Source: Mucilaginibacter phenanthrenivorans
GTDB lineage: Bacteria; Bacteroidota; Bacteroidia; Sphingobacteriales; Sphingobacteriaceae
Assembly: GCF_024721155.1 (NCBI RefSeq)
Contig: NZ_JAHVAP010000005.1
Span: 186,001-250,000 of the forward strand
DNA: 64,000 nucleotides
Direction of reading: 5' to 3'
The notes beneath the pieces are model-generated. The model made no database searches and was not told the DNA's origin. It saw nothing but the letters and a program-made list of their open reading frames with translations. The position numbers were made by a program, and so were the translations under genes. Shown here in pieces: positions 16,919 through 25,691 of this stretch (position 1 is the first letter of the stretch; every line of letters starts with the position of its first letter).

Positions 16919-19027
16919 ATGGGTGTTATGGGTTTTTTGCGGGAACGAATGGGGAAGATTCTCGCATTTTTTATTGGGTTTGCACTACTTGCATTTATTG
17001 CAGGCGAAGTTGTTAAATCAGGTGGTTCAATGTTCAGAGATGATCGGAACCTGCTGGGTGAAGTGAACGGCGAAAAAGTTGGGTATGACGAGTTTAATAA
17101 AAAATTTGAGCAGAATGCCAACCAATTCAAACAGCAATCGGGCCAAAATAATTTAACACCTCAAATTACGGCTTATGTACAGGAAACCACCTGGAATAAT
17201 ACCATAAGCCTGATGATCCTGAAAAAGGAAGTTGACAAGCTTGGTTTAGTTGTAGGCGATGATGAAGTTAACTCAATGGTTAATGGCAACAATCCCGATC
17301 CGCAAATTGTGCAGGCATTCGGCAACCCGCAAACCGGCAAGGTTGATGTAAACAGGTTCAATACGTTTAAGGCTAACCTTGCAGCAGCGAAAGCTGATGA
17401 CCCGTTGAGGCAACAGTGGGCCGATTTTATTGAGAGTTTGATAGGCAACAAGCTAAATCAAAAATATGTTGCGCTGGTAACTACCGGCCTGTATGTTAAC
17501 TCGCTTGAGGCTAAAGAAGATTACCAGGCAAAAAACAAACTGGCTAATTTTAAATACGTAACGCTTGACTATGCATCTGTACCTGATAGCAAAGCTGTAC
17601 CAACTGATGCAGACTACCAAAGCTACTATGATGAGCATAAAAATGAGTTTAAAACTACCCAGGAATTAAGAACTTTTGATTATGTGAGTTTTAACGCTGC
17701 TCCGTCGAAAGACGATTCAGCTGCAGTAAAGACCAAGGCTGAAAAAATAGCTGCAGACTTCAAGGCATCTACAAACGATTCGCTATTTGTACAGGTAAAC
17801 TCTGAAACAAAAGTGCCAATTACCTATTTGCACAAGGGACGCCTTGATCCAAAGCTGGATTCAGTAATGTTTACTGCGCCTAACGGCTTTATGGTTGGCC
17901 CGTATTTAACTGCAGGCAGCTATAAAATTGCAAAACTGGTTGACTCGCATGTTGAAGCCGATTCAGTAAAGGCACGTCATATCCTTATTGATGCCAACAC
18001 GATCGGTGTTGACAAAGCGAAGGCTAAAGCCGACTCAATTGAGAAATTAATTAAAGGCGGAAAATCATTTGCCGAAATGGCGAACATGTATTCTATCGAC
18101 AAGCAATCGGCGGCTAAGGGCGGCGACCTGGGTACATTTGCCCGTGGCGCAATGATCCCTGTTTTTGACGATGCAGTTTTCAGCGCTAAAAAAGGCGACG
18201 TGAAAATAGTTGTTTCGCAATTCGGCGTTCACCTTGTAGAAATTGAAGATCTTAAGGGATCGTCAAAAGTAGTTAAGGTTGCTTTGGTTGATGTTCCGCT
18301 AAAGGCCAGCAACGCAACGCAGACAGCCGTATACAGCAAGGCACAGGGCTTTTTAGGTAACCTTACCAAGGAAAACTTTGAAGCAGAAGCAAAGAAAGAA
18401 GGCCTGCAGATAAAAACCGCTGCCGACGTAAACGGCATTGCGGGTTCCATCCAGGGTGTTGAAAGCGCCCGTGATATTGTAAAATGGGCTTTCGGCGCTG
18501 AAAAAGGCGATTTCTCTGACAAGGTATACATCACCGGCGATCAAAATATTGTTGCTCATCTAATGGAAGTTAAACCGGCAGGCATACTTTCGCTTGATGC
18601 GGTGAAAAAACAAATCGAGCCTATGGTGAAAAACCAGGTAAAGGGTAAAATATTGTCTGATAAACTACAGGCAGCATTAAATGGTTCTACAACCATTGAC
18701 CAGGTTGCTCAAAAGGCAGGCGCTAAGGTTAACCCGATCCAGAATATTGTTTTTGCAAACCCTGTTATCCCGGGTTCATCAACTGAATACAAGGTTGTGG
18801 GTACTGTGTTTGGATCACAGCCAAACAAACTGTCAAAACCGGTTGAAGGCACACAAGGTGTGTTTGTATTTAGTGTTGATAGCTTTATAAATCCTGCCCC
18901 GCTTGCAAACGCAGTAAGAGAGAAGGATCAATTGAGCCAGGCGCTAATGCAACGCTCACAATCACAGATATTTGATGCCCTGAAAGATAAGGCGAATGTA
19001 AAAGATTACAGAGCTAAGTTTTTATAG
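16919..19027 (+). CDS. PpiD/SurA-type membrane-anchored peptidyl-prolyl isomerase
   Basis: The 702-residue protein has one N-terminal membrane helix (about residues 11-31) and then a SurA-N-like chaperone region. A parvulin domain lies at about 345-445 (KARHILIDA, SIDKQSAAKGGDLGTFARGAM, SQFGVHLVEIED). A second, degenerate parvulin-like part follows. This matches PpiD, a periplasmic foldase that works with proteins leaving the Sec translocon. It ends with a strong terminator at 19050-19087. Confidence 0.9.
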   Translation: MGVMGFLRERMGKILAFFIGFALLAFIAGEVVKSGGSMFRDDRNLLGEVNGEKVGYDEFNKKFEQNANQFKQQSGQNNLTPQITAYVQETTWNNTISLMILKKEVDKLGLVVGDDEVNSMVNGNNPDPQIVQAFGNPQTGKVDVNRFNTFKANLAAAKADDPLRQQWADFIESLIGNKLNQKYVALVTTGLYVNSLEAKEDYQAKNKLANFKYVTLDYASVPDSKAVPTDADYQSYYDEHKNEFKTTQELRTFDYVSFNAAPSKDDSAAVKTKAEKIAADFKASTNDSLFVQVNSETKVPITYLHKGRLDPKLDSVMFTAPNGFMVGPYLTAGSYKIAKLVDSHVEADSVKARHILIDANTIGVDKAKAKADSIEKLIKGGKSFAEMANMYSIDKQSAAKGGDLGTFARGAMIPVFDDAVFSAKKGDVKIVVSQFGVHLVEIEDLKGSSKVVKVALVDVPLKASNATQTAVYSKAQGFLGNLTKENFEAEAKKEGLQIKTAADVNGIAGSIQGVESARDIVKWAFGAEKGDFSDKVYITGDQNIVAHLMEVKPAGILSLDAVKKQIEPMVKNQVKGKILSDKLQAALNGSTTIDQVAQKAGAKVNPIQNIVFANPVIPGSSTEYKVVGTVFGSQPNKLSKPVEGTQGVFVFSVDSFINPAPLANAVREKDQLSQALMQRSQSQIFDALKDKANVKDYRAKFL

Positions 19028-19049
19028 TAACTTTTAAAGTATTTTTGTA

Positions 19050-19087
19050 TCCGGGATGGCTTCATAGCCAGTCCCGGATTTTTTATT
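19050..19087 (+). terminator. terminator after the ppiD-like gene
   Basis: tccgggatggct at 19050-19061 pairs with agccagtcccgga at 19066-19078 (one bulged G), and six T's follow. Confidence 0.85.
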
Positions 19088-19120
19088 TAAAGTGGATTGG
19101 TTTTTTAATAGTAACAGACT

Positions 19121-19636
19121 ATGGAAATACAGGAAAATTTCGTGAATAAGGTTGCACAAAGTGGTTTAGTTACATTAGATCCGGCAGCATTTTATCCCGA
19201 AGGCGAAAGGGTGGTGTACGATATAAAGGATAACCTTTTCATGGAACTGATATTAAAAGAAAAGGACTTCAGGGAATTTGTTAAAGGGCACGACTGGGCT
19301 CAATACCAGGATAAATACGTAGCTGTAACCTGCTCCGCCGATGCCATAGTGCCCGCCTGGGCCTATATGCTGCTGGCTAATCGCCTTGCACCATATGCCA
19401 GGGAGGTTGTTTTTGGTGATGCCGATGTGCTGGAAACGGTGCTTTTTGTAAAGGGCATTGCCAATATTGATCTTGAACAATACCGCGATCAGCGCATTGT
19501 GATAAAGGGCTGCGGCGATACTCCTGTGCCGGTTTCGGCCTATGTTGAATTAACAAAAAAGCTTACCCCGGTAGTAAAAAGCCTGATGTTTGGCGAACCA
19601 TGCTCAACAGTGCCAATTTATAAAAAGAGAGATTAA
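19121..19636 (+). CDS. DUF2480 family protein
   Basis: The 171-residue soluble protein contains a repeated half-unit: one copy near residues 66-110 (YVAVTCSADAIVPAWAYMLL) and a similar one near 127-170 (RIVIKGCGDTPVPVSAYVEL). This is characteristic of DUF2480, a Bacteroidota family without known function. The paired CSADAIVP and CGDTPVP motifs suggest a metal or redox site, which is an inference. It is followed by DUF3108 and DUF3109 genes, an order that I recall as conserved in the phylum. Confidence 0.85.
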   Translation: MEIQENFVNKVAQSGLVTLDPAAFYPEGERVVYDIKDNLFMELILKEKDFREFVKGHDWAQYQDKYVAVTCSADAIVPAWAYMLLANRLAPYAREVVFGDADVLETVLFVKGIANIDLEQYRDQRIVIKGCGDTPVPVSAYVELTKKLTPVVKSLMFGEPCSTVPIYKKRD

Positions 19637-19814
19637 CACCAGTAATGGGTTTACTTGGTCCTTCAAACTTCGTAAACCCAATAGTAAACAAAATGTCATC
19701 TTCATATATACTAATTTACCTTCGATTTAGTTTATAGTCAGAGTCTTAAAGTAATCAATAAAAACAAATACCGTCAATTATCATTTAAGACTACAGGCCA
19801 ATAACAAAATCAGA

Positions 19815-20594
19815 ATGAATAAGTACCTCCTGGTAATTTCCCTTTTTATAGTTTTTAGTTTACCATTATTTAGCCAGGAGATCACCTACCTGGGCGAACC
19901 ATCATTTAAGGCGGGCGAGGAATTAAGCTATAAATTAAAATACGGCTTTTTTACAGCAGCAGAAGCTGTTATAAAAGTTAGCGAAAGCGACAAAAAATTT
20001 GACAATCACCCGGCGTTTCACATTGTGGCCGACAGTAAAACTGCCGGCACCTTTGACATTTTCTATAAGGTGCGCAACCGTTATGAAACCTATGTTGACG
20101 AAAAAACACTTGAACCCTACTTTTACACCGAAAACCGTAAGGAATCAAACTACAGGCATACGGATAACGTAACCTTTGACCACAATACGGATAAGATAAC
20201 AGCTGCGAAAGGTGTCTACCCAATGAAGGGCAAAACGTTCGACTTCCTGTCAGCGTATTACTTTGCCCGGAGTATTGATATTTCAAAGATCCATATCGGT
20301 GATAAATTTAACCTGCAGTATTTCCTGGAGGATGGGGTTCACAGTATGGAGATCACTTATGTAGGTAAGGAAAAGATGGATTGTTCGGTCGGGACGTTCA
20401 ACTGTTTAAAATTTAACCCTACAATTATTCCCGGGCGTGTGTTTAGAAAAAGTAGTAAGCTATATTTGTGGATCACTGACGACAACAACAGAATCCCGGT
20501 AAAGGCCCACGTTGAATTGGTGGTAGGAAGCATAACAATGGATTTAACCGGAGCGAAGGGCTTAAAATTCCCCTTAAATCCCATAAAAAAATAA
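19815..20594 (+). CDS. DUF3108 family exported protein
   Basis: The 259-residue protein has a signal peptide (residues 1-20, ending LFSQ). A beta-rich DUF3108 domain follows, with FKAGEELSYKLKYGFFTAAEA near the N-terminus and FLSAYYFARSIDISKIHIGDKF in the middle. Family members are periplasmic or outer-membrane-facing proteins of unknown function. It lies two bases upstream of the DUF3109 gene, so the two are cotranscribed. Confidence 0.85.
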   Translation: MNKYLLVISLFIVFSLPLFSQEITYLGEPSFKAGEELSYKLKYGFFTAAEAVIKVSESDKKFDNHPAFHIVADSKTAGTFDIFYKVRNRYETYVDEKTLEPYFYTENRKESNYRHTDNVTFDHNTDKITAAKGVYPMKGKTFDFLSAYYFARSIDISKIHIGDKFNLQYFLEDGVHSMEITYVGKEKMDCSVGTFNCLKFNPTIIPGRVFRKSSKLYLWITDDNNRIPVKAHVELVVGSITMDLTGAKGLKFPLNPIKK

Positions 20595-20596
20595 AT

Positions 20597-21160
20597 ATGA
20601 TTGAGGTCGGCCATGTTTTAGTACATGAGGATGTAGTAAAGGAAAATTTTGTTTGCAATTTAAATAAGTGCAAGGGCGCCTGCTGCCTCGAAGGAGATTC
20701 GGGAGCACCGCTGAATGTTGATGAGCTTGACATCCTGGATGAGATCTATCCAAAAGTAAAACCCTTTATGAACGCCAAGGGGATTGCCACCGTTGAAAAA
20801 GTTGGCACATATGTTACAGATTTTGAGGGCGACTATACTACTCCATGCGTTGACGTAAACAAGGAGTGCGCATATGTAATATTTGAAAACGGCATCACCA
20901 AATGCGCCATTGAAAAAGCATATGAACATGGTGCTATTGAATGGAAGAAACCGATCAGCTGTCACCTGTACCCCATCCGTATAACAAAGTACCCCGAGTT
21001 TGACGTATTGAACTATGATCGTTGGAGCATTTGCAGTCCCGCCTGCTCATTTGGCGACGAATTAAAGGTCAGGGTTCATGAATTCCTGAAGGCGCCTCTC
21101 ATCCGCAAGTACGGCGCCGAGTGGTACCAGGAATTAGAGGACCAGGTGGCGGGGATATAA
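20597..21160 (+). CDS. DUF3109 family cysteine-rich protein
   Basis: The 187-residue protein has a cysteine motif near residues 21-32 (CNLNKCKGACC) and more conserved cysteines and a histidine (PCVDVNKECAY, KCAIEKAYEHG, SCHLYPIRI, SICSPACSFG). This pattern is DUF3109, related to YkgJ-type putative metal- or Fe-S-binding proteins. No biochemical role is known. It ends the DUF2480-DUF3108-DUF3109 run and converges on the epimerase-like gene. Confidence 0.87.
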   Translation: MIEVGHVLVHEDVVKENFVCNLNKCKGACCLEGDSGAPLNVDELDILDEIYPKVKPFMNAKGIATVEKVGTYVTDFEGDYTTPCVDVNKECAYVIFENGITKCAIEKAYEHGAIEWKKPISCHLYPIRITKYPEFDVLNYDRWSICSPACSFGDELKVRVHEFLKAPLIRKYGAEWYQELEDQVAGI

Positions 21161-21185
21161 GATTTGTTATTCTGATGAATGCACA

Positions 21186-21857
21186 TCAATCCTCCAAATG
21201 TGCAACCACCTTTATGTCCTTCACTTCTAAAATCTGCTTCTCATACCCAAAAACGGTAACATTAATCATGGCCAGACCAAGCTCGGCAAGGGTGCTCACC
21301 ATGTTGGGTAATACTATCTTAAAAAATGGATACAGCCAGGTAATGTACTTGTAATAAGGCAGCACATTTTTTAAGCCCTTTGTAGGGTGCATATACCCGG
21401 GGCGGAAATTGAAAACCTTTTTAAACGGCAGCTTCATCAAATCGTTTTCGGTTTTGCCTTTCACCCTGGCCCACATTACCCGGCCTTTTTCTGTGCTGTC
21501 GGTACCACCGCCGGATACATAACAGAAGACCATATCCGGGTTAAGCCCACTTAATGTTTCGGCAACGTGCATGGTTAGACTATAGGTTAGCTTATAATAT
21601 TCCGGCTCCTTCATCCCAACAGACGAAACACCCAGGCAAAAATAACAGGCGTTATAACCGGAAAGTTGAGTTTCAATAGCGCTCAAATCGAAAAAATCAG
21701 CATGGATGATTTCCTTTAATTTGGGATGCACCACACCGCAAGGCTTCCTGTTAATCACCAAAACCGATTCCACATGCGGGCTCAGCAAACACTCATGCAA
21801 TACCCCCTCGCCTACCATTCCTGTGGCTCCTGTAACAATTGCTCTTATTTTTTCCAT
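21186..21857 (-). CDS. NAD(P)-binding Rossmann-fold protein (HTATIP2/epimerase-like)
   Basis: The 223-residue protein has a glycine-rich NAD(P) loop (VTGATGMVGEGVL, residues 8-20), an NxDxxD-like strand (IHADFFDLSAI), and a YVSGGGTDSTEKGR segment where short-chain dehydrogenases have their catalytic Ser. The YxxxK site is not clear (the nearest candidate is MWARVKGKTE). It resembles the atypical SDR group with HTATIP2. The substrate is unknown. A gactc word repeat lies upstream, adjoining the stop of the GH3 gene. Confidence 0.75.
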   Translation of the reverse strand: MEKIRAIVTGATGMVGEGVLHECLLSPHVESVLVINRKPCGVVHPKLKEIIHADFFDLSAIETQLSGYNACYFCLGVSSVGMKEPEYYKLTYSLTMHVAETLSGLNPDMVFCYVSGGGTDSTEKGRVMWARVKGKTENDLMKLPFKKVFNFRPGYMHPTKGLKNVLPYYKYITWLYPFFKIVLPNMVSTLAELGLAMINVTVFGYEKQILEVKDIKVVAHLED

Positions 21858-21896
21858 TTTGCTATTATTTAAATTACCCCGCTTTATTTCTTATTC

Positions 21897-21939
21897 CTTG
21901 ACTCTTGACTCTTGATTCCTGTCTCTTGACTCTCCCCTG
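21897..21939. repeat. word repeat, gactctt family, downstream of the GH3 gene
   Basis: Tandem words cttgactcttgactcttg and gtctcttgactct lie between the stop of the GH3 gene (minus strand) and the start of the next minus-strand gene. In the gene direction it is the G-rich form (gagtcaag) beginning about six bases after the stop. Confidence 0.7.
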
Positions 21940-23670
21940 CTACAAGCCTCCCCTCATTCCGGTTGTAAAATCCTTATTGATGGTAACCGGTAATCTCCCG
22001 GTTGGATTAATCTGCCGGGTTATCACTTTTACTGCCGACCGTTGCAGGGCATCCGTCATTTGGTAACAAGCCAGTAATGCGTTGCACTTTTCAATGCCGG
22101 GCAAATCGGCTATCGTATAGGCATTTGCAAAAACACTGATCACAGAATTATTTTGCGCCGCAAGATCGCCTATAAACCGCTTCACATCGCTGCTAAAATC
22201 AAGTTTGCTTGCTGGCCGTAAACGGGTATCATTGATGCTGATATAAACCTGGTTATACTCCTTAAGCGTTGCCAACAGATTCTTTAGTTCGGCCGGCGAT
22301 GCTTTTTTTTCTACGTTGAAAAATTTGTTATAAACATAAAATTTGGCCAGCTCCTGCTGAAAAACGGTTGGTTGAACTACGCCAATGCTAACTATAGCCG
22401 TTTTTTGCAAGGGGGTCATCTGCAATGCTGCGACACTACCCTTTACCAGGGTTACAGCGGCATCGCTTAATTGCTGCACCAGCGCAGTGGCTGTCGGTCT
22501 GTTTAAGTCCTCTGTTAAATTGGTAATGTTGGTTTCCTCGTAATGATTTAGCCCGGCCCAGTATTTAGCCATAAGTACTTTTTTTACCCGGGCTTCAAAT
22601 TCAGCCATCGAGATCCTGTCTTTGCGAATTGCCTTTTTTATTAGCTTAATTGCCAGTTTAGAATTTTCAGATAGCTCAATGATATCATTGCCGGCTAAAA
22701 AAGCCCTTACATCCGCCTCTCCTTTCGGGAAGTATTTAACCACAGCCTTCATTTCCATGGCATCCGATACCACCAGCCCCTTAAATCTCAACGAATCTTT
22801 AAGTACGCCGGTAACAATCGGTCTCGATAAAGTTGAAGGTAAATTTTTTGTCGTGTCCAGGGCCGGGATATCCATGTGGGCTACCATTATTCCGCTTATG
22901 CCGGCGTTGATCGCTTCGCGGAAAGGATATTCCTCCAGCGAGTCTAAACGAGCCCTTGTAAAGGGCAGCAAGGGCAGATCAAGGTGCGAATCGACATTGG
23001 TATCGCCATGGCCCGGAAAGTGCTTGGCGGTGGTTAAAATGCCCGCATCCTGCATCCCCTTAAAATAGGCTATCCCTTTCGCAGCAACGTTATGCTTGTC
23101 ATCGCCAAACGAGCGGTAATTAATCACCGGGTTGTTGGGATTATTGTTAACATCCATGTCGGGTCCGAAATTCATCTGCATCCCAATCCGTTTAAAATCG
23201 TAGGCAACCTGCTGGCCCATTTTATAGATCAGGGTATTATCCTGTATGGCCCCGAGCGTCATCTGGAAGGGGTATGATATGGTTGAATCCAGCCGCATAC
23301 CTACTCCCCACTCGCCATCCATGGCAATAAGCAGCGGAACCTTCGCCAGTTTCTGATAATTATTGATCAGCTGCGCCTGGCGCACCGGGCCGCCCTGGAA
23401 AAACACGAGCCCCCCCACCTGCTCGTCAACTATCACCTTTGCAACCGAGTCTTCGTAAGCTTGCCCAAGGTTGGTATGTGCCCGCACAAAAAATAGCTGG
23501 GCTATTCTTTTCTTGCGGTTCATCTTTTTAAAAACCGAATCGACCCAGTGATTTTGATGGTTTAATAGTTGTATATAGCTTTCCTTCTGAGCAAAAACGT
23601 TTAATGAAACAAGGCAACATATTGGTATTAGAACGCATTTTAAGCGTTGTATGGATAGAATCATAGTCAA
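21940..23670 (-). CDS. glycoside hydrolase family 3 beta-N-acetylhexosaminidase-like protein
   Basis: The 576-residue exported enzyme has a signal peptide (about 1-27, ending VFAQ) and a GH3 barrel. It shows the NagZ-type KHFPGHGDTNVDSH motif (general acid-base His) and the nucleophile motif VVSDAMEM, followed by a GH3 C-terminal alpha/beta sandwich. Such enzymes remove GlcNAc from chitin- or peptidoglycan-derived fragments. Many Bacteroidota homologues continue into a serine-hydrolase (beta-lactamase-like) domain and reach about 1000 residues; this one stops after the second GH3 domain (TGRLPVTINKDF). A start a few codons later (MILSIQ) is also possible. Confidence 0.85.
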   Translation of the reverse strand: MTMILSIQRLKCVLIPICCLVSLNVFAQKESYIQLLNHQNHWVDSVFKKMNRKKRIAQLFFVRAHTNLGQAYEDSVAKVIVDEQVGGLVFFQGGPVRQAQLINNYQKLAKVPLLIAMDGEWGVGMRLDSTISYPFQMTLGAIQDNTLIYKMGQQVAYDFKRIGMQMNFGPDMDVNNNPNNPVINYRSFGDDKHNVAAKGIAYFKGMQDAGILTTAKHFPGHGDTNVDSHLDLPLLPFTRARLDSLEEYPFREAINAGISGIMVAHMDIPALDTTKNLPSTLSRPIVTGVLKDSLRFKGLVVSDAMEMKAVVKYFPKGEADVRAFLAGNDIIELSENSKLAIKLIKKAIRKDRISMAEFEARVKKVLMAKYWAGLNHYEETNITNLTEDLNRPTATALVQQLSDAAVTLVKGSVAALQMTPLQKTAIVSIGVVQPTVFQQELAKFYVYNKFFNVEKKASPAELKNLLATLKEYNQVYISINDTRLRPASKLDFSSDVKRFIGDLAAQNNSVISVFANAYTIADLPGIEKCNALLACYQMTDALQRSAVKVITRQINPTGRLPVTINKDFTTGMRGGL

Positions 23671-23793
23671 ATGTAAGCGTAAATCTTATTTGTTGTAACA
23701 GGCATTTTTTAAAGATGTTGTGATAAAAAAAACAAATGCGAATAAACCTTTGTATAATTTTTTACTCTATGAGTATAATTAAACAAAAACGAA

Positions 23794-24459
23794 ATGAAAA
23801 AAATTCTCTCTTTTGCTATATGCCTGCTGGTAGCGGGTTCAGTAAGCGCACAAGGATATTACTATGGTCACCGGCGCCCGGTAAAGCGTTCAGCACCGCG
23901 TAGTTCGGCAAATGATTTTTATCGTACCCGGATAGGTATTGCAGGTGGTTTTAATTTTGCAGATGCCGTTGATGCCTATAACACAAACTATTCAACTGCC
24001 GGCATTACAGCGTTTCACGTTGGCCTTACCCTGGATATCCCGGTAGCCTATCCGATATCATTTGCCCCTGAAGTGTTATTTTCACAAAAAGGCTATTCAG
24101 CCCAAACCACCGATGGCAACTTTACACAACGCAGCAACTTTATCGATGTGCCGTTGCTGGCAAAATTCAGGTTATCGCCGTTTGTTAACTTCGTGATCGG
24201 CCCGCAATTTTCATTCCCTATCTCAACCACCAACACCTACGATAATGGATTTGATGTTACCGCCAAAGAGCATTACAGCACTACATCAGACAAAACAGTA
24301 CTGGATGGCGTGATTGGCGTTGGCTTTGACTTGAATCCGAATGTGGAGTTACGGGCAAGGTACACCATCGACTTTCAGCAAACTGACGATAACGCTTATT
24401 ACATACCGGGTTACCGTAACGAGGTATTCCAGCTTGGCATAGGCTTTAAGTTTCAATAA
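23794..24459 (+). CDS. outer-membrane beta-barrel protein (PorT/OMP_b-brl_2-like)
   Basis: The 221-residue protein has a signal peptide (1-19, ending SVSAQ) and a small barrel: GIAGGFNFADAVD early, FAPEVLFSQKGYS in the middle and FQLGIGFKFQ as the last strand. This is the common Bacteroidota porin-family barrel of about eight strands. No substrate or partner can be inferred. A strong hairpin terminator follows. Confidence 0.8.
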   Translation: MKKILSFAICLLVAGSVSAQGYYYGHRRPVKRSAPRSSANDFYRTRIGIAGGFNFADAVDAYNTNYSTAGITAFHVGLTLDIPVAYPISFAPEVLFSQKGYSAQTTDGNFTQRSNFIDVPLLAKFRLSPFVNFVIGPQFSFPISTTNTYDNGFDVTAKEHYSTTSDKTVLDGVIGVGFDLNPNVELRARYTIDFQQTDDNAYYIPGYRNEVFQLGIGFKFQ

Positions 24460-24472
24460 CTCGCCATATTTT

Positions 24473-24513
24473 AAAAAAGCAGCCCGTTGATATGATCAGC
24501 GGGCTGCTTTTTT
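24473..24513. terminator. bidirectional terminator
   Basis: aaaaaagcagcccg at 24473-24486 pairs with cgggctgctttttt at 24500-24513. It has T-runs on both strands and sits between convergent genes (barrel gene plus, glycosyltransferase minus). Confidence 0.88.
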
Positions 24514-24535
24514 ATACGCTTATTTTTAAAAATAC

Positions 24536-25486
24536 TTAAATCTTATCAACTGGTTTAAGCCATCTTTTTATTCTTCTGCCAAGCTTTTTGTGCTTACGTT
24601 TTTTCTCGTCGATGTTAAAATTTTGTTTTAGTACCACCACGTCCGCACGCTTTTCAGGCAGCAAATATTGTGGATGAGTTATCTGGGTTATCTCGCCAAG
24701 CGGAATATTGGCGTATATGTTATTGTGGTCAAGTGTGTGGGTGGCATCATTTCCAAATCCAATATTGCTAATCAAATTTTCGTTAGGTATGATAGTTAGA
24801 CCATTGTTAAAGAAATTCGCAAAATCAAGCTGATAATCCCAGGTGTCAATTTTACCGGCCTTAACCTCATCAAAAACATGTTTTAGGGAGCTTACTATAA
24901 AGGGATCATGGAAAATGCCAGTTAGTTTTTCTGCTATATCGTGGTTATATCGGTTTAAGGTTTTGTCATAATCTGCCCAAACACGCCTCCAACTGGCCCA
25001 TCCCCAAACATGCGTAATGTTTGAAAAATAATAGCTGGCATCGCCCCACTTTTTGCCGGATTGCAGGTTACAGCCAGTAATATGCCTAACCCTTGTATCA
25101 TTGCGATATTTTTCCAGCATGGCGTCGCAAAAGCTAAAAAAGCTGGGGGCCGGTAAACAATCATCCTCCAATATAATACCTTCGTGTTCGTTATCAAAAA
25201 ACCAGTTAATTGCCGACGAAACGGCATCCTTACAGCCAAGGTTTTCACTCCGGAAAAGCGTTTTAACCTCGCATTCCCAGTCTACTCCCTCAATAATGGC
25301 CCTGGTTGATGCGCACAGCTCTGCTTCGCCAGGCCTGGAAGGGCGCGGCCCATCGGCAGCCACGTACAAACGTGCTGGTTTTGCCTCTTTTATTTTTTCA
25401 AAAACCTGTTTTGTGGTTCCCGGTCGGTTAAAAAGGATGAACAATACGGGTGATTTTGTATGAACGGAATGGAGAGTAACTTTCAT
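24536..25486 (-). CDS. HlpA-like GT-A glycosyltransferase (nucleotide-diphospho-sugar transferase)
   Basis: The 316-residue protein has the family start PVLFILFNRPGTTKQVFEKI, the AADGPRP strand end, a Dxx motif in IILEDDCLPAPSFF (acidic residues likely bind the metal-nucleotide sugar) and HVWGWASWRRVW. The frame is open to 25585, but the first 33 residues have no counterpart in the paralogue at 25692-26657, so I place the start at MKVTLHSV. The two paralogues look closely similar throughout. Donor and acceptor are unknown; the surrounding genes point to surface glycan synthesis. Confidence 0.8.
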   Translation of the reverse strand: MKVTLHSVHTKSPVLFILFNRPGTTKQVFEKIKEAKPARLYVAADGPRPSRPGEAELCASTRAIIEGVDWECEVKTLFRSENLGCKDAVSSAINWFFDNEHEGIILEDDCLPAPSFFSFCDAMLEKYRNDTRVRHITGCNLQSGKKWGDASYYFSNITHVWGWASWRRVWADYDKTLNRYNHDIAEKLTGIFHDPFIVSSLKHVFDEVKAGKIDTWDYQLDFANFFNNGLTIIPNENLISNIGFGNDATHTLDHNNIYANIPLGEITQITHPQYLLPEKRADVVVLKQNFNIDEKKRKHKKLGRRIKRWLKPVDKI

Positions 25487-25691
25487 ATTACAAAGTTGTT
25501 GTAAAATATTACAAGTAATATCATTTAAAAAAATAATATTGCTCGTCGCGACATTGCAAAGTATCGTAGTTAAAGAATCCACCATAGCAATTTCTAAAAC
25601 GGTAATACAATGCCAATACGATAGATTGTTACCGTACGCGACATTTTTTTTAAAAAACTTTGTAAACTAACTATTTTGGGGGAGCCGGGAT

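Noticed and set aside
19646..19680. tgggtttac / gtaaaccca inverted repeat after the DUF2480 gene
   Set aside because: Nine-base arms with no T-run and a long loop; too weak to call a terminator or repeat element.
22622..23068. 148-residue plus-strand frame inside the GH3 gene
   Set aside because: It is antisense to catalytic GH3 motifs; a shadow frame.
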